The notes under the pieces are model-generated. The model worked only from the letters and a program-made list of their open reading frames with translations, ran no database searches and had not been told where the DNA came from. DNA of 64,000 bases from NCBI RefSeq assembly GCF_001676705.1, contig NZ_CP016170.1, positions 868,001 to 932,000 on the forward strand, written 5' to 3'. How positions within the stretch are numbered: position 1 is the first letter of the stretch; each line of letters begins with the position of its first letter. This DNA is from Bordetella bronchialis (lineage in GTDB: Bacteria; Pseudomonadota; Gammaproteobacteria; Burkholderiales; Burkholderiaceae_B). Below, one piece after another: positions 50,753-63,756 of the stretch. The position numbers and the translations under genes were made by a program.

Positions 50753-51778
50753 TCAATCCCGTGGCTGGAAGGAGAACAGCGCGGTGCGGATCGCCGGCGG
50801 CGCGTCCGGCTTGAACCAGCAGGTATCCTGGATGTGCGAGGCGGTCACGTACACCGCGCCGTCCGGGCCTTCGGCCATGGTGTCGGGCCATCGCAGGCGA
50901 TCGTCCTGCACGACGACGCGGGTGGTATCGCCGGTCCAGCACGTGACCGCGTTGTCCGTGGGCGAGGTCAAATACAAGGTCCCATCGCGGCTCATCAGCA
51001 GTCCATCGGCCACGTGGGTCGTACCGAGCCTGCGCACGGCCGTGGCGCGGACCTGCTCCGGCACGTCCCTGGCCAGCCGCGCCGTCTCGATGGCGTACAG
51101 GGTGCGACCGGTCAAGGCCTGCCAGTACAGCAGGGATCCGTCTTCCGACAGGGCGATGCCATCCGAGGCGAACATGGGCTGCCGGCCATCCGGACGGCGC
51201 AGGGGATGGCCGTCGACCTGGACGACGACGTCCTTCTCCAGCTGCGTGGACGGATGGCCGTCCAGCGCGCGGAAGCTCGCGCCGCTGTCCAGGTCCACCA
51301 CGATGATGGCGCCCTTGGCGCCGGAGTCCGTGATGTAGCCGGTCTTGCCGTCCGGACTGATGCGGATGTCGTTCAGATAACTGCCTTGCAGCGCGACGTC
51401 CTCCGGCATGGGGATGACGCGGCTGACCGTGTCGTCGCCCAGCTCGATGCGGACCAGCTTGGCGGCGCCGGGCAGTACCCGTTCATTGCCCGGCGCGCCA
51501 GGATCCACCACCCACAAGCCGCCGTGCCGGTCGGCGTGCACGGCCTGCACGCAGACGAAATGCCGGTCCAGCGCTTTCTCGAACGCGGTCTCATTGCGCC
51601 AGGCATTCCATTCCGCGTCCGGATAGGGCACGAGCTGGCCGTCGGGCAGCACTTCCGCCACCGACACCGGCGCGTCCTCCGTCCAGCGCGGAAAATTGAC
51701 AAAGACGCGGCCCTGCGGCGTCACGGCGACGCCGGTCACCTGATGATCGAAGCGGGCGATGGGAATCAGCGGCGGCAT
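50753..51778 (-). CDS. Major royal jelly protein / yellow-family beta-propeller protein
   Basis: A 341-residue beta-propeller of the MRJP/yellow family, which includes bacterial L-dopachrome-tautomerase-related proteins. Landmarks are [78 protein letters not shown] and [14 protein letters not shown]. No signal peptide is visible at the chosen start, so it seems cytoplasmic. The ATG at 51778 has AGGAGA upstream; an ATG at 51799 is less well placed. Enzymatic role unknown. Confidence 0.87.
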   Translation of the reverse strand: MPPLIPIARFDHQVTGVAVTPQGRVFVNFPRWTEDAPVSVAEVLPDGQLVPYPDAEWNAWRNETAFEKALDRHFVCVQAVHADRHGGLWVVDPGAPGNERVLPGAAKLVRIELGDDTVSRVIPMPEDVALQGSYLNDIRISPDGKTGYITDSGAKGAIIVVDLDSGASFRALDGHPSTQLEKDVVVQVDGHPLRRPDGRQPMFASDGIALSEDGSLLYWQALTGRTLYAIETARLARDVPEQVRATAVRRLGTTHVADGLLMSRDGTLYLTSPTDNAVTCWTGDTTRVVVQDDRLRWPDTMAEGPDGAVYVTASHIQDTCWFKPDAPPAIRTALFSFQPRD

Positions 51779-51886
51779 TTCGTGGTCTCCTGCATGCATG
51801 GCTTGCTCATCGTGAGCCCGCGCAAGGGTCGGCGCGTGCGGGCGCTGCGCCTGCACGCAGCGCTGGCCGGCAAGCGCCGGGCGTGC

Positions 51887-52147
51887 CTACACGCCTTCCT
51901 TCTTCGGCAGAACGGCGGGCGTGTCGTCGGGCGGGCTGAAGACGCCGCCTTCGTCGTCCGTTTCGGGATTCGGATTGCCGTCGAACTGCGTGGCCTTGCC
52001 GCCCACGGTCGTTTCGCGGCGCTTGCGCTCATCGTTGGCGTTGCCCAGCCCTTCCTGCACGTCGTTGGCGATATCGACCTGGCTTTTGGTGGAGGGCTCG
52101 GGGGTGGCGACGCGGGTAGGGTCTTCGGGGGGACGTTGGTCGGTCAT
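51887..52147 (-). CDS. Small acidic, probably disordered protein
   Basis: An 86-residue protein dominated by Asp, Glu, Pro, Thr and Asn (DPTRVATPEPSTKSQVDIAN; NPETDDEGGVFSPPDDTPAV), with no hydrophobic core or Cys. The ATG at 52147 has ACGGAG upstream. It is the fourth protein of this kind in the window (with 10890, 34565 and 34853). Unknown function. Confidence 0.6.
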   Translation of the reverse strand: MTDQRPPEDPTRVATPEPSTKSQVDIANDVQEGLGNANDERKRRETTVGGKATQFDGNPNPETDDEGGVFSPPDDTPAVLPKKEGV

Positions 52148-52254
52148 GGTGCGGCTCCGTCGGATGCGTGGATGACACGCAAGCGGCGCAACCGCCATTC
52201 CCGCCGGCGCGGCGGCTTCGCGCCGTGGCCCTGCCATGACGCGAGGCGCCGTGC

Positions 52255-53088
52255 TCAGCGGTTTTTCTTCCGCCAGCGGTTGGCGTGCGCCTCCAGCAGC
52301 TGGAACATGCCGTGTTCCACCAGCAGCATCGCCGCCCAGAATGCGATGGTCCAGGCCAGTACGCCTTCGACGTTCTGCGTGCTGAACTGCGCGTTGAGCT
52401 GGTAGCCCACGCCGTCGGACATGCCGAAGATCTCTACCAGCACGATGACTTTCCAGGCGATCGAAAAGCCGACGCGGCAGCCCGAGATGATGAAGCTGTA
52501 GAGCAGCGGCAGCCACACCCTGCGCACCACCATGCCGCGCGGCATGCGGAAGACGCGCACCATGTCCACCAGATCGGGGTCCAGCGAGCGGATGCCGTGT
52601 TGCACGGAGATGACCAGCGCGGGCAGCACCCCCAGCGCCACCGCCACCACCGGCGAGGCCAGCGACACGCCGAACCAGATTACGCACAGCAATGCCCACA
52701 CCAGCCCCGGCACGGTCAGGCCCAGGATGATGCCCGGCTCGAAAAAACGTTCGGCGAAACGCGACACGGCGGCCAGAATGCCGATGGGCAGGGCAATCGC
52801 CAGCGCCAGCAGGAAGCCCAGCGACATGCGCAGGAAGGTGACGCCGATTTCGCTGAAGGCAAAGCCGCTGGCGGTAATGCGCAGCAGTTCGGACGCGACG
52901 TCGGCGGCGTCGGGGACCAGCGGCGAATGCAGGATGCGCGCCATGGTTTCCCAGGCGGCGGCCAGTACGATGAAAAACAGCAGCTGCGGCCCCGTGCGGC
53001 GTGCCGCCGCGCGCAGGCGCGGCGCCGGCGCAAGCCCCTCCGGTTCGTGCCGCGGCCGGGCGTCCAGGATGGCGTTGTCGCTGTTCAT
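52255..53088 (-). CDS. ABC transporter permease, SsuC/TauC type
   Basis: A 277-residue inner-membrane protein with about six helices and the EAA-type loop RSLDPDLVDMVRVFRMPRGMVVRRVWLPLLYSFIISG that docks an ATPase. It resembles permeases of the nitrate/sulfonate/taurine importers. The first 40 residues are a polar cytoplasmic extension. It starts one base after the stop of the binding-protein gene, so they are cotranscribed. No ATPase gene is present on either side. Confidence 0.9.
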   Translation of the reverse strand: MNSDNAILDARPRHEPEGLAPAPRLRAAARRTGPQLLFFIVLAAAWETMARILHSPLVPDAADVASELLRITASGFAFSEIGVTFLRMSLGFLLALAIALPIGILAAVSRFAERFFEPGIILGLTVPGLVWALLCVIWFGVSLASPVVAVALGVLPALVISVQHGIRSLDPDLVDMVRVFRMPRGMVVRRVWLPLLYSFIISGCRVGFSIAWKVIVLVEIFGMSDGVGYQLNAQFSTQNVEGVLAWTIAFWAAMLLVEHGMFQLLEAHANRWRKKNR

Positions 53089-54057
53089 TCAGGCCTGCGC
53101 ATAGATGGGGCGGCCCGGCGCCCGGTCCAGCAGGCCCAGTTGCACGGCAACCGCGATCTGCTTGTCGATGGTGGCGAACACGCCGGCGTCCCAGCGGGTG
53201 GCGTAGGCAGGTCCCAGCCGCTGGGGCAGCAGTTCGATGGCGCGTGTCTCGTCGGCCTTCAGGCCCAGCTCGCGCGCGATCCCTCGCAGTTGTCGCGGGT
53301 CGCGGCCGATTGCGCCGTTGACCCGCTCGAATAGCGCGGCCAGCTTGGCGGCGGTCGCGCGGTTGGCATCGAACCACGGCCGGCTGGCGGCCAGGCCGAC
53401 CAGGAAGGGGTCGTCGGGCTGCCCCGTGGCCTGCTTCCAGATATCCGCGACACGGGCGATTTCCCTGGCGCCGCGGCCGACCAGGCGGGTGGCCGTCGGT
53501 TCCAGCGTAATGATGGCATCGACATCGCCGCGCTCGAACAAGGCCAGGTTGGCGGTCGGCGAACCATGGATTACCTTGACGTCCTTCTTCAGGTCGATGC
53601 CGGTCAGCGAGGCCGCGATGCGGGCCTGCTGATAGGTCTCGCTGGTTTCCGCCGTGGTGGCGATGGTCTTGCCCACCAGGTCGCGGGGCGAGCGGAAACC
53701 GCTATCGCCGCGCACGATCCAGCGGCCATGGTTGTTCAGCGCGGGGCCGAACAGCACGATGTCGCTGCCCCGGTTGACCAGGGTGGCCAGTCCCACCGCC
53801 CCGAAGACACCGACATCCAGCGAGCCGGCGCTCAATTGGACCTGCATCTTGCCGGGGTCGGCGGTCACCCAGTCCAGCTTGAGCGACGGGTCGGCATTCA
53901 GGTGCAGCCGGTCTATCATCGGCTGCCACGCGCTGCCGGCGCTGCCCGGAGAGGGCAGGGTAATGCGCACGGCGTCCGCGCTTGCCGCCCACGCCTGCCG
54001 CGCCAGCGCCAGCGAAGCCAAGGCGCCCGCGGCATGAAGAAATCCCCTGCGTTTCAT
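53089..54057 (-). CDS. ABC solute-binding protein, SsuA/TauA type
   Basis: A 322-residue periplasmic protein with a signal sequence (MKRRGFLHAAGALASLALARQAWA, with twin-Arg-like KRRGF). The NMT1/SsuA-like fold has LDVGVFGAVGLATLVNRGSDIVLFGPALNN and DLVGKTIATTAETSETYQQARIAASLTGIDLKKDVKVI. These proteins bind sulfonates, nitrate or thiamine precursors. The twin-Arg-like start may mean Tat export. With the dioxygenase upstream and permease downstream it forms an uptake-and-use cluster. Confidence 0.88.
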   Translation of the reverse strand: MKRRGFLHAAGALASLALARQAWAASADAVRITLPSPGSAGSAWQPMIDRLHLNADPSLKLDWVTADPGKMQVQLSAGSLDVGVFGAVGLATLVNRGSDIVLFGPALNNHGRWIVRGDSGFRSPRDLVGKTIATTAETSETYQQARIAASLTGIDLKKDVKVIHGSPTANLALFERGDVDAIITLEPTATRLVGRGAREIARVADIWKQATGQPDDPFLVGLAASRPWFDANRATAAKLAALFERVNGAIGRDPRQLRGIARELGLKADETRAIELLPQRLGPAYATRWDAGVFATIDKQIAVAVQLGLLDRAPGRPIYAQA

Positions 54058-54137
54058 AACGTTCCCTAACGTTCCCGTACGGATATGGAATCCGCGCTCG
54101 CGCGGATCGATGGTTGGTCCGGAGATCGCGCGACCGC

Positions 54138-55052
54138 TCACACGACCAGCGCGCGGTGCAGCACGCGCCGCGACGCGCCGAAGTCCGGTACGCCGCGATG
54201 TTGCACGGTGCGGTTGTCCCAGATCAGCGCGACGCCGTCTTCCCAGCGGTGCCGGGCCTGGACCTCCGGCGCGCCCAGGACATCGAACAGCACGTCCAGC
54301 AAGGCCTGGCTGGTGCGCCGGGTCACGCCCAGGATGCGCAAGGTGTAGAGCTCGTTGACGAAGATCTGCTTGCGTCCGGTCTCGGGATGCACGCGTATCA
54401 GGGGCACTTCGATGGGCGGATATTTTTCGCGCTCCGCCGCCCGCTGTGCCAGGTCGTGATAGGCCAGGGTCAGGTAGCCCTGGGTTTCCACGTCGTGGAT
54501 GGCCGTCAGTGTTTCGAGATAGGCGGCCAGCAAGGGGTCGAGCAGGTCGTAGGCCGCGGTGGCGTTGGCGAACAATGTGTCGCCCCCCAGCTTCGGCACC
54601 GATTCGCCGAACAGCGCGGTGAACGGCGGCGAGTTGTGCTGGAACACCTGGTCCATATGCCAGATGTAGTTCATCCGGGTTTTCTTGATCGACGAATCGA
54701 TGGCGTTCAACTGGCCGTCCTTGCCTCGTTCCGGCGTATAGGGCGTGTTCATCAGCTTGGCCTTGCCGAACACCGAGATCAGGCGCTCGAAGTGCGCCAC
54801 GTCCACGGTGCCGGGCTCGAAACTCAGGAAACCATGGCGCAGCAGGCCGTCGCGCAGGAACTGGCGGTGCGCCGCGCTCAACTCCGTGCCGGCGTCCACC
54901 CGCAGTCCGGTGACGCGTCCGCCCACGGTGGCCGAATACGGCGCGATGGTAATGTCGTCCAGGCTGACCGGTTCGCGATGGTAGTGCGTCATGTCCAGGA
55001 TACGGGGCTGGATGCGGTCAAGCTTGGCTTCGTCGACGTGGATGCCGTTCAT
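54138..55052 (-). CDS. TauD/TfdA-family Fe(II)/2-oxoglutarate dioxygenase
   Basis: A 304-residue dioxygenase with the Fe(II) ligands H-x-D in IWHMDQVF and a distal His in NRTVQHRGVPDF, followed by the 2-oxoglutarate-binding Arg in RRVLHRALV. Relatives cleave taurine and other sulfonates, 2,4-D, or hydroxylate amino acids. It lies 80 bp upstream of the SsuA-like gene on the same strand, which suggests oxidation of the imported compound. The start at 55052 fits the family; some members are 15-20 residues shorter. Confidence 0.92.
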   Translation of the reverse strand: MNGIHVDEAKLDRIQPRILDMTHYHREPVSLDDITIAPYSATVGGRVTGLRVDAGTELSAAHRQFLRDGLLRHGFLSFEPGTVDVAHFERLISVFGKAKLMNTPYTPERGKDGQLNAIDSSIKKTRMNYIWHMDQVFQHNSPPFTALFGESVPKLGGDTLFANATAAYDLLDPLLAAYLETLTAIHDVETQGYLTLAYHDLAQRAAEREKYPPIEVPLIRVHPETGRKQIFVNELYTLRILGVTRRTSQALLDVLFDVLGAPEVQARHRWEDGVALIWDNRTVQHRGVPDFGASRRVLHRALVV

Positions 55053-55127
55053 GGTGCGTCAGGGATGCGTTGGATGATGATCGGCATCCTACGTCCCGGC
55101 GCCCGCGTTTCCAACGCAGATAAAATT

Positions 55128-55141
55128 GTTAGCTTATTAAC
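55128..55141. promoter_or_regulatory. AT-rich dyad upstream of the MFS-MarR pair
   Basis: GTTA (55128-55131) and TAAC (55138-55141) are separated by 6 bases within a markedly AT-rich island (about 55118-55146) between the divergent TauD-type and MFS genes. MarR-type operators often have this TTA...TAA character, and a marR gene ends the MFS operon. Support is weak but the island surely contains a promoter. Confidence 0.35.
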
Positions 55142-55210
55142 TATTGCGTGTTTGCTTCCGGACGGCCGTCTCGCACAATGGCCCGGTTCGCCCACCGTCC
55201 CGCAAAGAAT

Positions 55211-56614
55211 ATGCAGCCCGTGTCCGAGTCCCGCGGTTTCCGTCCCTTGTCCATCCTGGTGGGCGCCGCGTTTTTCATGGAGCAGCTCGACGCCACCATC
55301 ATCAGCCCGGTCATTCCCGACATCGCCCGGGATTTCGGCGTCGACCCGCTCAGCCTGAACCTGACCATGACGGTGTATCTGCTGTGCGCGCTGGTGTTCA
55401 TTCCGCTGAGCGGGGTGGTGGCCTCGCGCTACGGCACGCGCACGACGTTTTCCTGGGCGGTCGCCACCTTCGTGGCCAGTTCCGTCCTGTGCGCGATGTC
55501 GCAAAGCCTGCCCGCACTGACCTGCGCCCGGGCGCTGCAGGGCATGGGGGCCGCCATGATGGTGCCCGTGGGCCGCACCGCCATCGTGCACTCCGTCGGC
55601 AAGGCGCAACTGGTCGAAGCCCTGGCCTGGATGACCACGCCGGCCATGGTCGGGCCGATGCTCGGACCGCCGCTGGGCGGCCTGTTCTCCACCTATCTGT
55701 CGTGGCACTGGGTGTTCCTGATCAACGTGCCGGTGGGACTGGCGGGATGGCTCGCGTGCCGCCGGGTGATGCCCCAGCTGCGCCAGCACAATACCCTGCG
55801 CTTCGACCTGCGCGAATGGCTGTATGCCGCCGCCGTGCTGGGCCTTGCCGTGGTCGCGCTGGAACGCGCCAGGCACGCCTTCGACGCCCTGCTGGCCGGC
55901 GCGCTGCTGGTGCCGCTGGCCGTTTTCGCGGGGCTGTACGTACGCCGCTTCCGGCGCCTGCATAGCCCCATGATGGACTTCCGCCTGCTGTCTTTGCCCA
56001 CTTTCGCCGCCGGCTTCTGGGGCGGCGCCCTTAGCCGGGTGGGCTACGGCGCGCTGCCATTCCTGTTGCCCCTGATGCTGCAGCTGGGCCTGGGCTTCAG
56101 CGCGCTGCAAAGCGGCATCGTGTTGCTCGTCAGCGGTACCGTCGCGTTCTTCACCAAGACGCGGACGTCCAGCGTGCTGCGCCGCTGGGGCTTCCGGCGG
56201 GTGTTGTTGTGGAACGGGCTGCTGTGTGCCGTGGCCCTGGCGGGCTTTGCCCTGTTCGCCTCGCCCGCGTGGAGCATGGGCGCCATCGCGGCGATCGTGT
56301 CGCTGGCCGGGTTTTTCCGCGCCGTGCAGTTCAATGCCGTGACCGCGGTGGCCTATGCGGATCTGCCGCCCGGCAAGGTGGCGTCGGCCACCACCTTGAA
56401 CACCATGGCATGGCAGCTGGCCATCATGCTGGGTATCGCGCTGTCGGCGCTGATCACGCAATGGTCTGCTAAGCTTGGCGGCCGCGGCGCGCCCGTCGCC
56501 GCGGACTATTCGGCGGCATTCCTGGTCCTGGGTCTGTTCGTGCTGGCGGCGATTCCCCGCTACCGGGCGCTGCCGGCGCACGCCGGGGCGGCGCTCAGCG
56601 GCCATCGCGCCTGA
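55211..56614 (+). CDS. MFS multidrug exporter, DHA2 (EmrB-like) family
   Basis: A 467-residue protein with about 14 predicted helices. It has the DHA2 start (FFMEQLDATIISPVIPDIARDFGVD), motif A-like VVASRYGTRTTFSWA, and the motif C region GPMLGPPLGGLFSTYLSWHWVFLINVPVG. The ATG at 55211 is chosen; GTG/ATG starts at 55148 and 55178 would add a polar leader. A marR-type gene follows 27 bp downstream, the usual regulator-exporter pairing. No EmrA partner is adjacent. Confidence 0.93.
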   Translation: MQPVSESRGFRPLSILVGAAFFMEQLDATIISPVIPDIARDFGVDPLSLNLTMTVYLLCALVFIPLSGVVASRYGTRTTFSWAVATFVASSVLCAMSQSLPALTCARALQGMGAAMMVPVGRTAIVHSVGKAQLVEALAWMTTPAMVGPMLGPPLGGLFSTYLSWHWVFLINVPVGLAGWLACRRVMPQLRQHNTLRFDLREWLYAAAVLGLAVVALERARHAFDALLAGALLVPLAVFAGLYVRRFRRLHSPMMDFRLLSLPTFAAGFWGGALSRVGYGALPFLLPLMLQLGLGFSALQSGIVLLVSGTVAFFTKTRTSSVLRRWGFRRVLLWNGLLCAVALAGFALFASPAWSMGAIAAIVSLAGFFRAVQFNAVTAVAYADLPPGKVASATTLNTMAWQLAIMLGIALSALITQWSAKLGGRGAPVAADYSAAFLVLGLFVLAAIPRYRALPAHAGAALSGHRA

Positions 56615-56641
56615 CGCCGCCTTTGGAATCCATCGCCTCGC

Positions 56642-57163
56642 ATGCCCGCCCGCCCGATCGAAAGACTGCCCCAGCTGTATCGCCGTCCCGGTTTCCTGAT
56701 GCGCCGCGCCCATCAGATTTTCGAAGCCATCTTCGAGGACAACTTCGCCGCGCTGGGCCTGTCGCCGGCCCAGTACTCGGTGATGCTGGCCGTACACCAC
56801 GTGCACGGGATCAACCAGAACGACATCGCCAAGTCCATCGGCATGAACAAGGTGGGCGTGTCCCAGATCGTACAGGCCCTGGAAGAACGGGGCTGGCTGG
56901 TGCGCGAGACCGCCGAGGCGGACCGCCGGCGCCGCCGCCTGGCCCTGACGGCCGCCGGCCGCCGCGCGCTTGCCCGTACCGGCGCCATGGCGGACGCCAC
57001 GTTCGAGGAACAAATGGCGCCGCTGGATGCGCGCGAACGCGAGACGCTGGTCGCCTTGCTGGAACGCATCGCCGTGACGCTGGAGCCGCGCGCCCGCACA
57101 CCGCTGGAAGCGGTATTGCCGGAAAAGGCTTCCCGGCGGACCAAGGGCCGCGCCGGCGCCTGA
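56642..57163 (+). CDS. MarR-family regulator of the adjacent exporter
   Basis: A 173-residue MarR protein with helix-turn-helix INQNDIAKSIGMNKVGVSQIVQALEERGWLVRETAEADRRRRRLALT and a basic C-terminal tail (PEKASRRTKGRAGA). It follows the EmrB-like exporter by 27 bp, so it is cotranscribed and probably represses the pair until a drug or phenolic ligand binds, as EmrR does. Confidence 0.93.
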   Translation: MPARPIERLPQLYRRPGFLMRRAHQIFEAIFEDNFAALGLSPAQYSVMLAVHHVHGINQNDIAKSIGMNKVGVSQIVQALEERGWLVRETAEADRRRRRLALTAAGRRALARTGAMADATFEEQMAPLDARERETLVALLERIAVTLEPRARTPLEAVLPEKASRRTKGRAGA

Positions 57164-57233
57164 AACCGTCGGCGCCGCGGCGAAAGATGACCGCCGGTCC
57201 GGCCGCATCGCGCCGTGGCCTGCTGCAAGACGC

Positions 57234-58175
57234 CTACGTGCCGGGCTGCCGCGCTTCCTCCAGCAGGAATTCGACCAAGGCGGGCAAGGCGGTGTCGTTG
57301 CGGCGGTCGGGCTGGATGCGCATCACATAGCCCCAGGATCCCGCCATGCGCAGCGCGGGCGACAGCGTCACCAATCCACCGCGGGCGATTTCTTCGTCGA
57401 TCAAGGGGCAGCGTCCCAACGCGATGCCCACGCCCGCCACCGCCGCCGAGACCACGGTGCTCAGGCCGCTCAGCACCAGCGGTTCCTGCCAGTCGGCGTC
57501 GCGCAGTCCCAGCCTGTGCTGCCAGGTGCGCCAGCGTGTTTCGGGACTGGCGACATGTTTTTCTTCCAGCCAGCGATGGCGGGTGAAGATGGCGGGATCG
57601 TCCGGCGCGGCGTCCCCCAGCAGCGCCGGGCTGCATACCGGCACGACGGATTCACGCATCAGCGGGATATCGCCCGGGGCGGGGCGGTGCGGGCCTTCCT
57701 CGCGCATATGCAGGAAGGCCAGGTCCAGTTCCTGTTCCTGCCAGGCCGGGTCCTGGGCAGTATGCAGATAAACCTGGACGTCGATGGCCGGATGCAGCGC
57801 CACGAAGCGGCCGATGCGCGGCGCCAGCCACAAGGCCGCCAGCGACGGATTCGCGGAAATGTTCAGCCGGTAGGGCTGCCGTTCCCGGGCGGAGGCCCGC
57901 ACATTGCGGCAGGCGGTCGCCAGCAGGGTCAAGGCCTGTTGCACGGACGCCAGCAAGTCGGCGCCGGCGTCGGTGGGCTCCGCGCGGCGCGTGGTGGCGC
58001 CCCGCCGCAGCAGCACCACGCCCAGGTCGGCCTCCAGGGCGCGCAGCTGGTGGCTGACGGCGCTCTTGGTCACATGCAGCTCGGCGGCGGCACGGCTCAG
58101 GCTGCCCAGGCGGGCGACGGCCTCGAAGGCGCGCAGGGCGGCCAGCGGCGGCATACGGGCGGGAGCGTTGGGCAT
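57234..58175 (-). CDS. LysR-family regulator (GcvA-like)
   Basis: A 313-residue LysR protein with the GcvA-type start (MPPLAALRAFEAVARLGSLSRAAAELHVTKSAVSHQLRALEADLGVVLLRRG) and an effector domain with LNISANPSLAALWLAPRIGRFVALHPAIDVQVYL. The ATG at 58175 or the one at 58154 could be used. It is divergent from the large fused ABC exporter gene, 103 bp away, and may control it. Confidence 0.92.
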   Translation of the reverse strand: MPNAPARMPPLAALRAFEAVARLGSLSRAAAELHVTKSAVSHQLRALEADLGVVLLRRGATTRRAEPTDAGADLLASVQQALTLLATACRNVRASARERQPYRLNISANPSLAALWLAPRIGRFVALHPAIDVQVYLHTAQDPAWQEQELDLAFLHMREEGPHRPAPGDIPLMRESVVPVCSPALLGDAAPDDPAIFTRHRWLEEKHVASPETRWRTWQHRLGLRDADWQEPLVLSGLSTVVSAAVAGVGIALGRCPLIDEEIARGGLVTLSPALRMAGSWGYVMRIQPDRRNDTALPALVEFLLEEARQPGT

Positions 58176-58278
58176 GGGGTGTAATTTAGCTCAACCCACG
58201 ATCGAAAAACTATCGCTCCCCGTTCCGGCCGACTGGCGGCCAAAATGCCGGGACGCGAAGAGAGAGAGGGGTGGGCTT

Positions 58279-61940
<3,662 letters not shown>

Positions 61941-61947
<7 letters not shown>

Positions 61948-63095
61948 GTCTGCCAGGGCATCGCGATCTGCCCCTTGTGGTGGCGCGACCGTCCGGAGCT
62001 CAGGTAATTGGCGATCGAATCCTGGGTGACCTCGCCGAGATAGCCTTTCTCGGCGTCGATGACCGGCATCCAGGAGGAATTGAACTGGTACATGCGCGAC
62101 AGCACGATGCGCAGATTGTCGTCCGGCGCGACGGTGGCGGAGAACGTGCGCAGATGCTGGCCGCACGTGCCCTGTCCGTTGCGGGCCACGCGCCGCTGCA
62201 CGAAGCCCAGCGCCTGGTTGTCGCGGTCGACGACGGTCAGGTGGCCGTTGTCGTTTTCTTCCATCTCGCGATAGGCGTCGGCCAGCGGCGTGTCCGCGTG
62301 CGCGGTGCCCGGTTGCGCGGCGGCATCGCCGGCCTTGACCAGCAGCAGGCGCTTGAGCGTGGCGTCCTGCCCGACGAAGGCGCCGACGAATTCGTCGTGC
62401 GGATGCGCCAGCAAGGTATCCGGATGGTCGAACTGCACCAGCTTGCCGCGGCGGAACACCGCGATCTTGTCGCCCAGCTTGATGGCTTCGTCGATGTCGT
62501 GGCTGACCATGATGACGGTTTTCTTCAGCGCGCGCTGCATCTGGAAGAACTCGTTCTGGATGGATTCGCGGTTGATCGGGTCCACGGCGCCGAAGGGCTC
62601 GTCCATCAGCAGCACCGGCGGATCGGCGGCCAGGGCGCGGATCACGCCCACGCGCTGCTGCTGTCCGCCGGACAGCTCGCGCGGGTAGCGCTTCATGTAG
62701 ACCTTGGGATCCAGGGCCACCATCGCCATCAGTTCGGCCGCGCGCTCGCGGCAGCGCTTCTTGTCCCAGCCCAGCAGGCGCGGCACGACGGTGATGTTTT
62801 CTTCTATCGTCATGTTGGGAAACAGGCCGATCTGCTGGATGACGTAGCCGATGTGGCGCCGCAGCTCCACTTCGTCCATGGCCAGCGTGTCCTGTCCATT
62901 GACCAGTACCCGGCCCGACGACGGGGCGACCAGGCGGTTGATCATCTTCAACGTGGTCGTCTTGCCGCAACCCGAGGGGCCCAGGAATACGCAGAACTCG
63001 CCTTCCTCGACGTTCAGGCTGACCGCGTCCACGGCATTGAACGGCTTGCCGTCCTTCTGGATATAGGTCTTGGTCAGGCGATCGAGTTCTATCAT
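61941..63095 (-). CDS. Glycine betaine/carnitine/choline-type ABC ATPase with CBS domains
   Basis: A 384-residue OpuCA/OsmV-like ATPase with Walker A GPSGCGKTT, Q-loop VIQQIGLFPNMT, signature LSGGQQQRVGVIRAL, Walker B VLLMDEPFGAVDPI and H-loop VSHDIDEAIKLGD. C-terminal paired CBS-type repeats follow (DNGHLTVVDRDNQALGFV; SSWMPVIDAEKGYLGEVTQDSIANYL), which in this family sense ionic strength or cyclic di-AMP. The start at 63095 overlaps the permease stop (ATGA). Its 3' end overlaps the convergent fused ABC gene by 7 bp. Confidence 0.94.
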
Positions 63096-63745
63096 GGCTT
63101 TTGTACTCCCTTCGAAGTCAGCAGGCGCTGCAAGGCTTGCAGCGCGAGGTCGCAGGCGATGGCCAGCAGGCTGACCAGCACGGCGCCCACCAGCAGCTTC
63201 ATCATGCTGCTCTGGCCGATGGCGCGCAGGATCAGCGTGCCCAGGCCGCCCGCGCCGATCACGGCGGCGATGGTCATGACGCCGATGTTCATGACGACGG
63301 CGGTACGCACGCCGCCCAGGATGACCGGCACCGCCAGCGGCAGGTCCACCAGCCGCAGCCGCTGCCAGAACGTCATGCCGATGCCGATGCCGGCTTCCTT
63401 GATGCCGGGGCTGACGTTGTGCAAGGCCAGGTAGGTATTGCGCATGATGGGCAGCAGCGAATACAGGAATACCGCGATGACGGCCGGCACGGCGCCGATG
63501 CCGGCGCCGAAGCGCGACAGCACGGGAATCATCAGGCCGAACAGCGCAATGGACGGAAGCGTCAGCACCACGGTCGCCACGCCCAGCAGCGCCGGCGCCA
63601 GCCACTGGTGGCGGCTGATCAGGATGCCCGCCGGCACGCCCACCAGGATGGCGCAACCCACGGCGCAAGCGACCAGGTAGATATGTTGCAGCGTCAGGGC
63701 CAGCAGATCGGGCCAGTTGGCCGACAGATAGTCGTATAGCGTCAT
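63092..63745 (-). CDS. Osmoprotectant-type ABC permease (OpuCB/OsmW-like)
   Basis: A 217-residue permease with five to six helices and the typical LYSLLPIMRNTYLALHNVSPGIKEAGIGIGMTFWQRLRLVDLPLAVPVILGGVRTAVV docking region. It forms the membrane part of the betaine-type importer with the downstream ATPase, by overlapping start and stop codons, and the upstream binding protein 11 bp away. A second permease, common in this family, may lie outside the window. Confidence 0.93.
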   Translation of the reverse strand: MTLYDYLSANWPDLLALTLQHIYLVACAVGCAILVGVPAGILISRHQWLAPALLGVATVVLTLPSIALFGLMIPVLSRFGAGIGAVPAVIAVFLYSLLPIMRNTYLALHNVSPGIKEAGIGIGMTFWQRLRLVDLPLAVPVILGGVRTAVVMNIGVMTIAAVIGAGGLGTLILRAIGQSSMMKLLVGAVLVSLLAIACDLALQALQRLLTSKGVQKP

Positions 63746-63756
63746 GGCGTTTCCGG

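Noticed and set aside
55049-57208. A 719-codon minus-strand frame across the MFS and MarR genes
   Set aside because: Antisense to two clear genes; the translation is low-complexity His/Gln/Arg-rich shadow sequence.
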